Of a stretch of DNA of 64,000 nt, positions 46,118 through 54,434 are shown piece by piece. Made by a program: the position numbers and the translations under genes. Each line of letters opens with the position of its first letter. The stretch's first letter is position 1. The DNA is taken from NCBI GenBank assembly GCA_900545055.1, contig UQXP01000001.1, positions 1 through 64,000 of the forward strand. Direction: 5' to 3'. Origin of the DNA: an uncultured Collinsella sp. GTDB lineage: Bacteria > Actinomycetota > Coriobacteriia > Coriobacteriales > Coriobacteriaceae. The notes below the pieces were generated by a model. It saw only the letters and a program-made list of their open reading frames with translations. It made no database searches and was not told the DNA's origin.

Positions 46118-46126
46118 GCGCATTTT

Positions 46127-46169
46127 GCCGGGCAGTTGCGGTTTTCCGTACCTGCCCGGCTTTCTTTTT
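46127..46169 (+). terminator. Terminator between rsfS and dinB
   Basis: GCCGGGCAG (46127-46135) pairs with CTGCCCGGC (46152-46160) and is followed by TTTCTTTTT. It separates the rplU-rsfS group from the convergent dinB. Confidence 0.88.
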
Positions 46170-46181
46170 GCCCAAAGGCGG

Positions 46182-47396
46182 TTAATCGTTGAAGCGGGAT
46201 TGGCGGCCGAAAGATAGGGCGGTGTCGCCGAACTTGTCTCGGACGGCGTCGATAGCGACCGAGAGGTCGCGACGGTCGCTTGATTGGGCTCCGCGGTCGT
46301 CGACTTCGCAGAACAGGTCGGTCTGGATGCCGCCTTGGTGGTCGAAGTCGCTCATGCCGATGCCCGCTAAGCGAACATGCATGCCTTCCTGCCAGATGTT
46401 GTCGAGCAGTTCGAGTGCAACCGCCACGAAGATGTTCTCATCGTCGGTCGGATGAGGCAGCCGGCGCTGTGCCGTACGCCCGCTGCCATACGAATACTTA
46501 AGCTTGAGCGTTACCGTGCCGCCCGTCAGTCCCTGACGGCGCAGGCGGCGTCCAACCGACTCACCCAGCAGCGCAATCGCCGCTTCGATGTCCCCGCGCT
46601 CAGTCAAATCTTTCGCAAAGGTGCGTTCATTGCTGACCGACTTGATCTTGCGCTCTTCATCGAGACTCGTGACTTCGGAGATTTCAAGTCCCAGCGCACG
46701 CTGACGCATACGTTCGCCGTTGACGCCAAAAATAGAGGCCAAGGTGGATTCCGGCGCGCGTGACAGCTCGCCGAGCGTGTAGATGCGCATACGGCGCAGT
46801 CGCTCCTCGGCCGAGCGCCCGATGCCGCTCATGGCAGATACCGGCAGCGCGGCCAAAAAGCGCTGCTCGGTTCCGGGGCGCACGATGGTCAGCCCAAACG
46901 GCTTATCCCGCTCGCTTGCGATCTTTGCGACCGTCTTGTTGCAGCCCACGCCAATGGAGCACGTCACTCCCAGCGCTGCCACACGGTCGCTTATACGCCG
47001 TGCAACCAGCAGTGGGTCCTCGGGCGCAAAGCGACCCGGTGTGATATCGATAAAGGCTTCGTCGATGGATACGCGCTCAACGTGCGGCGTCTCCTTGGCA
47101 AGAATCGCCATGACCTGCGCGCTCACCTCGCGGTAGCGATCAAAGTGCCCGTGCGTCCAAATGGCTTGCGGGCACAAGCGCCGCGCCTCGGCCGAGGCCA
47201 TGGCAGAGTGCACGCCAAAGCGGCGCGCCTCATACGAACACGTGGACACGACGCCACGCGAATCGGCGTCCCCGCCCACGATGAGTGGCTTTCCGCGCCA
47301 TTCGGGATGATCGAGCATCTCCACGCTCGCAAAAAACGCATCGAGGTCCATGAGGCCCACCGCCGGACCCGTCCAGGGAGGCGGCGTGACGCTCAT
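46182..47396 (-). CDS. dinB: DNA polymerase IV (Y family)
   Basis: 404 residues from ATG47396, chosen for GAGGA 5 bp upstream; a further ATG at 47435 is possible. MDLDAFFASVE carries the first catalytic Asp, SIDEAFIDIT the second acidic pair; little-finger and helix-hairpin regions (VSAMSGIGRSAEERLRRM) follow. Copies damaged templates and is error-prone. Stands alone on the minus strand inside translation genes. A TATACT lies upstream at about 47446. Confidence 0.94.
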   Translation of the reverse strand: MSVTPPPWTGPAVGLMDLDAFFASVEMLDHPEWRGKPLIVGGDADSRGVVSTCSYEARRFGVHSAMASAEARRLCPQAIWTHGHFDRYREVSAQVMAILAKETPHVERVSIDEAFIDITPGRFAPEDPLLVARRISDRVAALGVTCSIGVGCNKTVAKIASERDKPFGLTIVRPGTEQRFLAALPVSAMSGIGRSAEERLRRMRIYTLGELSRAPESTLASIFGVNGERMRQRALGLEISEVTSLDEERKIKSVSNERTFAKDLTERGDIEAAIALLGESVGRRLRRQGLTGGTVTLKLKYSYGSGRTAQRRLPHPTDDENIFVAVALELLDNIWQEGMHVRLAGIGMSDFDHQGGIQTDLFCEVDDRGAQSSDRRDLSVAIDAVRDKFGDTALSFGRQSRFND

Positions 47397-47551
47397 GGCA
47401 TCCTCATAACCGTATGTATGTTCGCGTCTTTCCATGTCATGAGTATACCGCGCAGCTCATGTGGGGTGCGTGTATGTGCTTGCAAATCCCGAATTCTTGT
47501 CTAAGATATGGATTTGCCCTCGACTACACCGAAGAAGTTGGTCTCACGGAC

Positions 47552-47580
47552 TTCACCTGCCCGCGTCGATGGCGTATTAT
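47552..47580 (+). promoter_or_regulatory. Candidate promoter of the rpsP operon
   Basis: TTCACC (47552-47557), 17-bp spacer, TATTAT (47575-47580), 57 bp before the rpsP start. A second candidate further upstream is TTGCAA, 16 bp, TAAGAT (about 47482-47509). Confidence 0.6.
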
Positions 47581-47636
47581 GTTCAACTGTTTGTTTGTAG
47601 TTGCAGCCTAAAGCTGCTTGGTTGGAGGAGTTTCCT

Positions 47637-47978
47637 TTGGCAGTCAAGATTCGCCTTGCTCGTCACGGCGCTAAGAAGCGTCCGTACTACCGTGTCGTCG
47701 TCGCCGATTCCCGCGCCCCGCGTGACGGTCGTATCATCGAGGAGGTTGGCCGCTACAACCCGATGACCGCCCCCAAGACCATCAACCTCGACCTCGAGAA
47801 GATCGCCGACTGGCAGTCCAAGGGCGCTCAGCTCACCGACGCCGTCGCCGCTCTGGTCAAGGCCGCCAACGAGGGCGAGAAGACCGAGACCGTTGTCAAG
47901 AAGTCCAAGAAGCAGCTCGCCAAAGAGGCCGAGGCCGCTAAGGCTGCCGCTGAGGCCGCTGAGGGCGCCGAGGAGTAA
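47637..47978 (+). CDS. rpsP: 30S ribosomal protein S16
   Basis: 113 residues from TTG47637 (TTGGAGGAG upstream), beginning [32 protein letters not shown] as in S16. A Lys/Ala/Glu-rich C-terminal tail is longer than in E. coli. First gene of rpsP-khpA-rimM-trmD-lepB. Confidence 0.97.
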   Translation: MAVKIRLARHGAKKRPYYRVVVADSRAPRDGRIIEEVGRYNPMTAPKTINLDLEKIADWQSKGAQLTDAVAALVKAANEGEKTETVVKKSKKQLAKEAEAAKAAAEAAEGAEE

Positions 47979-47981
47979 ATC

Positions 47982-48266
47982 GTGCCTGAGGTTGACGCTG
48001 CACAGCTCGAGGGTGAGGCAATGCTCTCAGATCGCATCGCCGATCTCGTCGAATATCTCGTTGTTCAGATCGTCGACGACCCGGATTCCGTGAGCCTTGA
48101 GGTCATTGATGGTGATGACGCCTCTACGATTGAGGTTTCTGTCGCCGAGGATGACGTCGCTAAGGTCATCGGCCGTCGTGGCCGTACCATCAAGGCCATT
48201 CGCACGCTCGCCCGTGCACTGGCCGCTCGCCTCGACACTGCTGTCGAGGTAGAGGTTCTGGGCTAG
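47982..48266 (+). CDS. khpA: KH-domain RNA-binding protein KhpA (YlqC)
   Basis: 94 residues from GTG47982, with GAGGAG inside the rpsP end as ribosome site. IGRRGRTIKAIRTLARALA is the GxxG KH loop. KhpA binds RNA with KhpB and influences cell elongation and division in streptococci. Its place between rpsP and rimM is conserved. Confidence 0.92.
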   Translation: MPEVDAAQLEGEAMLSDRIADLVEYLVVQIVDDPDSVSLEVIDGDDASTIEVSVAEDDVAKVIGRRGRTIKAIRTLARALAARLDTAVEVEVLG

Positions 48267-48270
48267 GACC

Positions 48271-48792
48271 TTGAGGTCCCAGTACAAAAACATCGCCCGT
48301 GTGGTCAAGCCGCACGGAAGGAAGGGGGAGGTCCTCGCGCAGCCGCTGCGGGGGCTTCCTTCTGTATTAGAGCCGGGTATGCGCGTCGCCCTGACGCCGC
48401 CGGCGCTCAAGCGCGACCGCTTTTGCACGGTCGTGTCCGTCACCGATACGGGCGATGGCGATCTGGTCTCGTTTGAGGGCATTGACGACTTGACGGCCGC
48501 CGAGGGCATCACGGGATGCTATGTGCTGGCAAATCGTGACGACTTTGAGCTCGATTCGCTCGACGCCGCCTATACCGACCTGATGGGTCGCGAGGTGGTC
48601 GACGAGCGCTTCGGTTCGCTCGGCACGATTGTCGAGATCATGTCGACGCCTGCCAACGATGTTTGGGTTGTCGAAGGCGATCGGTACGGCGAGGTACTGA
48701 TTCCCGTGATCGAGCAGGTTGTGCTCGATCTTCCCGATCAGGGGACAATTTCCGTCCACGTTATGGACGGCCTGATCGATATGGACAAGTAG
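48271..48792 (+). CDS. rimM: Ribosome maturation factor RimM
   Basis: 173 residues from TTG48271, 4 bp after khpA. IARVVKPHGRKGEVLAQPL opens the RimM N-domain; a PRC-barrel C-domain (MGREVVDERFGSLGTIVEI ... VLIPVIEQVVLDLP) follows. Assists 30S head assembly near S19. Confidence 0.93.
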   Translation: MRSQYKNIARVVKPHGRKGEVLAQPLRGLPSVLEPGMRVALTPPALKRDRFCTVVSVTDTGDGDLVSFEGIDDLTAAEGITGCYVLANRDDFELDSLDAAYTDLMGREVVDERFGSLGTIVEIMSTPANDVWVVEGDRYGEVLIPVIEQVVLDLPDQGTISVHVMDGLIDMDK

Positions 48793-48802
48793 GGAGGACA
48801 AC

Positions 48803-49561
48803 ATGCTGATTGAGACCCTTTCGGTCTTTCCCGAGATGTTTGAGCCCGTCATGTCCACATCGATTTTGGGCCGCGCCCGCAAGGCCGGCCTTTTTGATTT
48901 TAAGGCGTATAACCTGCGCGACTGGACGCACGACCGCCATCGTACCGTCGATGACGAGCCGTACGGCGGCGGGCAGGGCATGCTCATGAAGGTCGAGCCT
49001 ATTGCCGAGGCCATCGAGGCTATTAGCTCCGAGGGTCCTAAGCCCACCGTGGTGTTTTTTACCCCCTGTGGCGAGCCTTTTACGCAGCATGTGGCCGAGC
49101 GCCTGCTCAAAAGCGAGCGCTTGCTGTTTGTGTGCAGCCGTTACGAGGGTGTCGACGAGCGTGCCTATGCGTATGCCGACGAGCGCCTGTCGATCGGCGA
49201 TTACGTGCTCACGGGCGGCGAGCTTCCCGCTATGGTCGTTGCCGATGCCGTCGTACGCCTGATTCCCGGCGCCCTTGGTGACGAGATGAGCAACGTCGAC
49301 GAGTCGTTCTCGACCGCCGAGGACGGAGGCCTGCTCGAGTATGCGCAGTACACCCGTCCTGCCGAGTTCAACGGCGAGGGCGTGCCTCCAGTGCTCGTGA
49401 GCGGTGATCACGCCAAGGTCGATGCCTGGCGCCGTAAGAATGCCATCGAGCGCACCTGCCGCTGGCGTCCCGACCTGATCGAGACGGCACGGCTTACGCC
49501 CCAGGAGCGCGCATACGCGCAGGAGATTCTGGACGCTTCGTATTCGCAGAGCGAGGAGTGA
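48803..49561 (+). CDS. trmD: tRNA (guanine-37-N1)-methyltransferase
   Basis: 252 residues. The SPOUT knot is visible in CSRYEGVDERAYAYADERLSIGDYVLTGGELPAMVVADAVVRLIPG, plus DDEPYGGGQGML near the N-terminus. Uses SAM to methylate G37, preventing frameshifts. AGGGAGGA precedes ATG48803. Confidence 0.96.
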   Translation: MLIETLSVFPEMFEPVMSTSILGRARKAGLFDFKAYNLRDWTHDRHRTVDDEPYGGGQGMLMKVEPIAEAIEAISSEGPKPTVVFFTPCGEPFTQHVAERLLKSERLLFVCSRYEGVDERAYAYADERLSIGDYVLTGGELPAMVVADAVVRLIPGALGDEMSNVDESFSTAEDGGLLEYAQYTRPAEFNGEGVPPVLVSGDHAKVDAWRRKNAIERTCRWRPDLIETARLTPQERAYAQEILDASYSQSEE

Positions 49562-49563
49562 GA

Positions 49564-50127
49564 ATGGTTCCATCGCAGCATTCCGCGTTGAGGGGCGCTT
49601 TTGAGTGGGTCGCGGTCATCGCGATCGCGCTCGTGGCCACCTTCCTGATCCGCACCTTTGTGGTCGAGCCCTTTGTGGTACCCACCGGCTCCATGGAGGA
49701 CACGATCGAGATTGGCGACCAGATCCTGGCGCAAAAGGTGACGCTTGAGCTTGGACAGCCCGTCAGCCAAGGTGACATCGTGGTGTTCCACAACCCTGAT
49801 GGTACTTCCGAGCATGATGTTCTTGTCAAGCGTGTTATTGCCACGGCCGGCCAGACGGTCGACCTGCAGGACGGCAAGGTGGTCGTTGACGGCCAAGCGC
49901 TCGACGAGGACTATACGACGGGCATGAGCTGGCCGCTTTCGGTCCAAGCGCCTGGCGCCCAGGTGAGTTATCCCTACACCGTTCCCGACGGGTGCGTGTG
50001 GGTGATGGGCGACAACCGCGAAAACTCTGCCGACTCACGCTACTTTGGTCCCGTCGATCGCTCTGATTTGATCGCTGTGGCGCTTGTGCGTTACTGGCCG
50101 CTCAACCGCATCGGCGCTATCGATTAA
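49564..50127 (+). CDS. lepB: Signal peptidase I
   Basis: 187 residues, one N-terminal helix (~15-33). Catalytic Ser43 in PTGSMEDTI and Lys89 in VLVKRVIA, with the [12 protein letters not shown] box near the C-terminus. Cleaves signal peptides outside the membrane, for instance that of the secreted wall protein at 458. Starts 2 bp after trmD. Confidence 0.95.
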   Translation: MVPSQHSALRGAFEWVAVIAIALVATFLIRTFVVEPFVVPTGSMEDTIEIGDQILAQKVTLELGQPVSQGDIVVFHNPDGTSEHDVLVKRVIATAGQTVDLQDGKVVVDGQALDEDYTTGMSWPLSVQAPGAQVSYPYTVPDGCVWVMGDNRENSADSRYFGPVDRSDLIAVALVRYWPLNRIGAID

Positions 50128-50186
50128 AAACCGCTATAGTACAGTACCTAACCGTGTATTCGTTTCGACGAGGGGATATTAGAGGC

Positions 50187-51098
50187 ATGAACGCTTCATC
50201 GCTTTCCTTCCAAGACATCATCCTGCGCCTCCAGCAGTACTGGGGCGAGCAGGGCTGCGTCATTATGCAGCCCTATGACTCCGAGGTCGGTGCCGGTACC
50301 TTCCATACCGCGACCACACTGCGCTCGCTCGGTCCCGCCGAGTGGCGCACCTGCTATGCTCAGCCTTGCCGCCGTCCCGCCGACGGCCGCTACGGCGAGA
50401 ACCCTAACCGCATGCAGCACTACTATCAGTTCCAGGTGCTCATCAAGCCGTCGCCGGTCAACGCCCAGGAGCTCTACCTGGGTTCGCTGGCCGCCATTGG
50501 CCTGGACCCCAACGACCATGACGTCCGTTTTGTCGAGGACGACTGGGAGAGCCCGACGCTGGGCGCCTGGGGCCTTGGCTGGGAGGTCTGGCTCAACGGC
50601 ATGGAGGTCACGCAGTTCACGTACTTCCAGCAGGTGGGCGGTATCGAGGTCGACCCCGTGCCTGTCGAGATTACCTATGGCCTGGAGCGTATCGCCATGT
50701 ACGCCCAGGGCGTCAACTCGGTCTACGATCTGGTGTGGAGCTACCTGCCCGACGGCACGCCCATGACCTATGGCGACGTGTTCCTGGAGAACGAGCGCGA
50801 GTTTAGCGCTTACAACTTTGAGGTCGCCAACGTCGAGATGATGCGTCAGAAGTTTGACGACTACGAGGCCGAGTGCCATTCCTGCCTGGAGCGCAAGCTG
50901 CCGCTGCCCGCGTACGACTGCGTCATGAAGTGCAGCCATGCCTTCAACCTGCTCGATGCCCGCGGCGCCCTGTCCGCGGTCGAGCGTGCCAACTACATCC
51001 TGCGCGTCCGCGCCGTCGCCAAGGCGTGCTGCGAGGCCTACATGGCCGAGGTCGCCGGAGTCAACGAGAATGCCGACCAGGAAGGCGAGGTGGCGTAA
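50187..51098 (+). CDS. glyQ: Glycine-tRNA ligase alpha subunit
   Basis: 303 residues from ATG50187 (GAGGGGATATTAGAGGC upstream). [44 protein letters not shown] starts the class II catalytic core, and [28 protein letters not shown] is the motif 2 region. Works as alpha2beta2 with GlyS. A TATAGT at 50135-50140 may be its -10. Confidence 0.96.
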   Translation: MNASSLSFQDIILRLQQYWGEQGCVIMQPYDSEVGAGTFHTATTLRSLGPAEWRTCYAQPCRRPADGRYGENPNRMQHYYQFQVLIKPSPVNAQELYLGSLAAIGLDPNDHDVRFVEDDWESPTLGAWGLGWEVWLNGMEVTQFTYFQQVGGIEVDPVPVEITYGLERIAMYAQGVNSVYDLVWSYLPDGTPMTYGDVFLENEREFSAYNFEVANVEMMRQKFDDYEAECHSCLERKLPLPAYDCVMKCSHAFNLLDARGALSAVERANYILRVRAVAKACCEAYMAEVAGVNENADQEGEVA

Positions 51099-51101
51099 GC
51101 C

Positions 51102-53198
51102 ATGGCAGACGCTAAGGATTTCCTGTTTGAGATCGGTACGGAGGAAATGCCCTCTGCACCGCTGAACAATGCCGTCAAGCAGCTTGGTACCATGATCGCC
51201 AAGGGTCTCGACGAGGCCGGTCTGGCCCACGGCGAGGTCCGCGTGATCTCGAGCCCGCGTCGCCTGGCTGCGCTCGTTGCGGACGTTGCCACCGCGACCG
51301 ATGAGGTTCACGAGGTCAAGCGTGGCCCCGCGGCAAACATCGCCTTCGACGCTGACGGTAACGCCACCAAGGCCGCCCAGGGCTTCGCCCGCAAGTGCGG
51401 TGTGGCTGCCGAGGACCTGGTCCGTCGTGAGGATACCGACGGTCGCGAGTATGTCTTTGCCGAGAAGAACATTCCCTCCGCACCGGCAACCCCGATCCTG
51501 ACGGCCCTGTGCGAGAAGACCATTGCCGGCCTGCAGTGGCCCAACTACCGCTCCCAGCGCTGGGGCCACGAGCACGCGACGTTCGTGCGTCCGGTCCGCT
51601 GGATTTGCTGCCTTCTGGGCGAGGATGTTGTGCCTGTGTCGTTTGCCGACGTGACGAGCGGCAACACCACGCGCGGCCATCGCGTGCTCGGCCCCGGTGA
51701 CCACGTTGTCGCCAGCCCCGCCGCCTACGAGCAGGTACTCGAGGACGCCGGCGTGCTTTCTGCCGAGCGCCGTCGCGAGGCGATTCTCGCCGGTATCGCC
51801 GAGGTCGAGGCCGCTCGCCCCGGCTGCCATGTCGATACGCCCAAGAAGGTCTTTGAGGAGGTCATTAACCTCTGCGAGTGGCCGACGGTTCTCGTCGGTA
51901 CTTTCGACGAGGAGTTCCTCAAGGTCCCGCACGAGATTATCTGCGAGTCCATGCTCACTAACCAGCGCTACTTCCCGATCTATGACGGCGAGGGCAAGCT
52001 GACGCGTGAGTTCGTGGTCGTCTCCAACAGCAAGCCTGAGAACGCCGAGCGCGTGATCGACGGTAACGAGCGCGTCGTGCGCGCCCGTCTGGACGACGCT
52101 AAGTTCTTCTACGAGGAGGACCTGAAGATCTCCCTCGACGAGTTCCGTGAGCGTCTGTCCAAGGTTGCCTTCCAGGAGAAGCTCGGTAGCGTGCTCGCCA
52201 AGTCCGAGCGCATCGAGCAGCTCGCGCTCGCTATCGCCCGCGAGGCTCACCTGGGCGCCCATCTTGCCGCCGACGCTGCTCGCGCCGCACACCTGTGCAA
52301 GGCAGACCTGGTGTCCAACGCCGTCGTCGAGTTCACGAGCCAGCAGGGCGTGATGGGCGGTTATTACGCGACCGCGATGGGGGAGAACGACGAGGTCGCC
52401 CATGCTATTCGCGATCACTATCGTCCCCGTTTTGCCGGTGACGAGCTACCCGAGGGCACCGCTGGCTGCATCGTGGCCTGCGCCGACAAGCTCGATACCA
52501 TCGCTGGTATCTTTGCCATCGGCGAGCCCCCGACCGGCTCCTCCGACCCCTACGCGCTGCGTCGTGCCGCTATCGGCATTATCAACATCCTGCGCGACCG
52601 TCTGCCGATCGACCCCACGTCGCTCATCGACTTTGCCTTCGAACTCTACAGTGAGCAGGGCATTGAGTTCGACGCCGCCGAGGTCGCCCAGCAGGTTCGT
52701 GACTTCTTCCATGGCCGCCTGGTGAGCATGGCCCGCGACGAAAAGATTCCGGCCGATACCGTCGCCGCCGTCTCCGCGGTGCACATCATCGCCCCGTCCG
52801 TCTTCTTCGCCCGCTGCGCCGCCCTCGACGAGGCCCGCAAGAACGACGCTGAGACGTTCGACAACCTGGCGACCGCCTATGCCCGCGCCGCGCATATCTC
52901 CAAGCCCGAGCTGGGTGCGGAGTATGACCGCAGCCTGATGGGCGAGGTCGAGCTTGCGCTTGCCGATGCCTCCGAGGCCGCTCAGACCGCTGTCGATGCC
53001 GCCCTTGCTGCCGAGGACTACCCGGCCGCATTTACTGCCCTCGCCGCCCTGCGCGCGCCCATCGACCGTTTCTTCGATGAGGTCATGGTCATGGACAAGG
53101 ACGAGCAGCTTCGCGATAATCGCCTTAAGCTGCTCAACCGCTTCGAGGCCGTTTTCTCCGGCATTGCCAACATCGGTGAGCTTGCCCGCAAAAAGTAA
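51102..53198 (+). CDS. glyS: Glycine-tRNA ligase beta subunit
   Basis: 698 residues, FLFEIGTEEMPSAPLNNAVKQL at the N-terminus, NQRYFPIYDGEGKLTREFVVVSN mid-way, and an HD-like ATAMGENDEVAHAIRDHYRPRFAGDELP region typical of GlyS, ending in the anticodon-binding domain. Recognises tRNA-Gly. Starts 3 bp after glyQ. Confidence 0.96.
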   Translation: MADAKDFLFEIGTEEMPSAPLNNAVKQLGTMIAKGLDEAGLAHGEVRVISSPRRLAALVADVATATDEVHEVKRGPAANIAFDADGNATKAAQGFARKCGVAAEDLVRREDTDGREYVFAEKNIPSAPATPILTALCEKTIAGLQWPNYRSQRWGHEHATFVRPVRWICCLLGEDVVPVSFADVTSGNTTRGHRVLGPGDHVVASPAAYEQVLEDAGVLSAERRREAILAGIAEVEAARPGCHVDTPKKVFEEVINLCEWPTVLVGTFDEEFLKVPHEIICESMLTNQRYFPIYDGEGKLTREFVVVSNSKPENAERVIDGNERVVRARLDDAKFFYEEDLKISLDEFRERLSKVAFQEKLGSVLAKSERIEQLALAIAREAHLGAHLAADAARAAHLCKADLVSNAVVEFTSQQGVMGGYYATAMGENDEVAHAIRDHYRPRFAGDELPEGTAGCIVACADKLDTIAGIFAIGEPPTGSSDPYALRRAAIGIINILRDRLPIDPTSLIDFAFELYSEQGIEFDAAEVAQQVRDFFHGRLVSMARDEKIPADTVAAVSAVHIIAPSVFFARCAALDEARKNDAETFDNLATAYARAAHISKPELGAEYDRSLMGEVELALADASEAAQTAVDAALAAEDYPAAFTALAALRAPIDRFFDEVMVMDKDEQLRDNRLKLLNRFEAVFSGIANIGELARKK

Positions 53199-53232
53199 GC
53201 CAGCCTGCGCATAAGCGCAAAAGGAGCCCCGC

Positions 53233-54108
53233 ATGGATTGCCCGGTCACCGCTCGTCCCACCGTTATCGTTATCTCCGACTCGCTCGGCGATACCGCTTG
53301 TGAGGTGGTGCTTGCGGCGTCCGGGCAATTTGATGAAGGGGCTTTTCGCGTTTTGCGCCTGCCCAAGGTGACCTCCGTGGAGCAGGTCAAGTCATTTGTG
53401 GGGCCGCGCGTCGATGCCGACCATCGCGATGTCGCCGTGTTCCATACCATTGTCGATCCGGCGCTTCGCGCCCGCGTGCTCGATTACCTGGGTATGCTGC
53501 ATATCCGTTCGGTCGACCTGATCGGCCCGACGCTTGCCGTGCTGTCGTCGCTCATCGGTGTGCCGCCCAAGTGCGTTGCGGGCGTGATTCACAAGACCGA
53601 CGATCGGTATTTCCATCGTATCGAGGCCATGGAGTATTTCGTTGAGCACGATGACGGTCGTGGTTGTGACGATCTGTCGGGTGCCGATATCGTGCTGCTG
53701 GGTGTGTCGCGTACATCCAAGACGCCGCTGTCGATGTATTTAGCCTATCAGGGTTACAAGGTTGCCAACGTCCCTCTGGCGCACGGCATGGAGCCGCCCA
53801 AGTCGATTTACGAGGTCGACCCGATGCGCCTGTTCGGCCTGATTTCGACCGTCGATGTGATTTCCGAAATTCGCGATAGCCGCTTGGGCGATGACTACGC
53901 TCGTGCCGTTGCCGGCTCCTATGCCGAGCCCGAGAGTGTGCGCGGCGAGCTTGAGGAAGCTCGTGCTCTCATGAAGCGCTTAGGCTGCTTTGTTGTGCGT
54001 ACCGACGGCAAAGCCATCGAGGAAAGCGCTGCCGAGATCATTGCTCACCTTGAAGAGATTCAAGAGGCAAGAGCCCGCCGTGCCGTCCGCCGCGCTCAAC
54101 AAAAGTAG
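53233..54108 (+). CDS. PPDK regulatory protein (DUF299 bifunctional kinase/pyrophosphorylase)
   Basis: 291 residues. Nucleotide-binding loop GVSRTSKTPLSMYLAYQGYKVANVPL near 156-181 and the N-terminal VISDSLGDTACEVVLAA are diagnostic. Such proteins phosphorylate PPDK on a Thr using ADP and reverse it using phosphate, switching PPDK off and on. Its target, ppdK, is the next gene (326 bp away). AGGAG precedes ATG53233. Confidence 0.93.
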   Translation: MDCPVTARPTVIVISDSLGDTACEVVLAASGQFDEGAFRVLRLPKVTSVEQVKSFVGPRVDADHRDVAVFHTIVDPALRARVLDYLGMLHIRSVDLIGPTLAVLSSLIGVPPKCVAGVIHKTDDRYFHRIEAMEYFVEHDDGRGCDDLSGADIVLLGVSRTSKTPLSMYLAYQGYKVANVPLAHGMEPPKSIYEVDPMRLFGLISTVDVISEIRDSRLGDDYARAVAGSYAEPESVRGELEEARALMKRLGCFVVRTDGKAIEESAAEIIAHLEEIQEARARRAVRRAQQK

Positions 54109-54165
54109 CTCACTTGGGACAAGGTTGTTTGGGTAGCTAATTTGGGACGGGGCTCTTTTAGCTAA
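54107..54165. repeat. Short intergenic repeat, copy 2 with partial tandem
   Basis: Right after the stop, TAGCTCACTTGGGAC is followed by TAGCTAATTTGGGAC (a diverged tandem), then ACGGGGCTCTTTTAGCTA, shared with the block at 46084-46117. TAGCTAA and TTAGCTA also form an inverted pair. No coding potential. Confidence 0.5.
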
Positions 54166-54199
54166 CCAAAGAGAATACTTGGAAATAATGCTGATAAAT

Positions 54200-54312
54200 G
54201 GTAAAGCGATTTAGCAAAAACATCGCATCCGACCTGCACTTTCCTTGTAGTGGTATCTTCATAAGGTAACCACCTTTACCTACCGTTTACCGCCGGTTTT
54301 AGCACGTTTACC
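54200..54312. promoter_or_regulatory. Array of TTTACC/GGTAA motifs upstream of ppdK
   Basis: TTTACC occurs at 54275, 54286 and 54307, and inverted GGTAA at 54200 and 54265. The 54265 GGTAA and the following TTACC form an inverted repeat with a 6-bp spacer. Steps of about 10, 11 and 21 bp put the sites on one helix face. They lie upstream of a TATAGT (54354-54359). Likely binding sites for a regulator of ppdK. The rest of the 326-bp gap (54109-54434) holds the repeat above and a small CCCGC/GCGGG hairpin in the leader. Confidence 0.5.
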
Positions 54313-54353
54313 AAACCGCGCACCCTCTGCTCAAGCCTGTCCAAAACCCGCCG

Positions 54354-54359
54354 TATAGT
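54354..54359 (+). promoter_or_regulatory. Candidate -10 of ppdK
   Basis: TATAGT, 75 bp before the GTG start. No good -35 is present at 16-18 bp upstream, which would fit activation from the TTTACC array. Confidence 0.4.
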
Positions 54360-54434
54360 TCCCTCACGGCCCGCATCCGGCGGGTCGATTCGTTACCACG
54401 GTCGTGCGCGTAAGCGCATGGAAGGGGAAGTATC

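Noticed and set aside
47411..47425. Possible LexA/SOS box (CGAACATACATACGG on the minus strand) before dinB
   Set aside because: It matches only the left half of the Gram-positive consensus CGAAC-N4-GTTCG; the right half-site is poor, so an SOS site is not supported.
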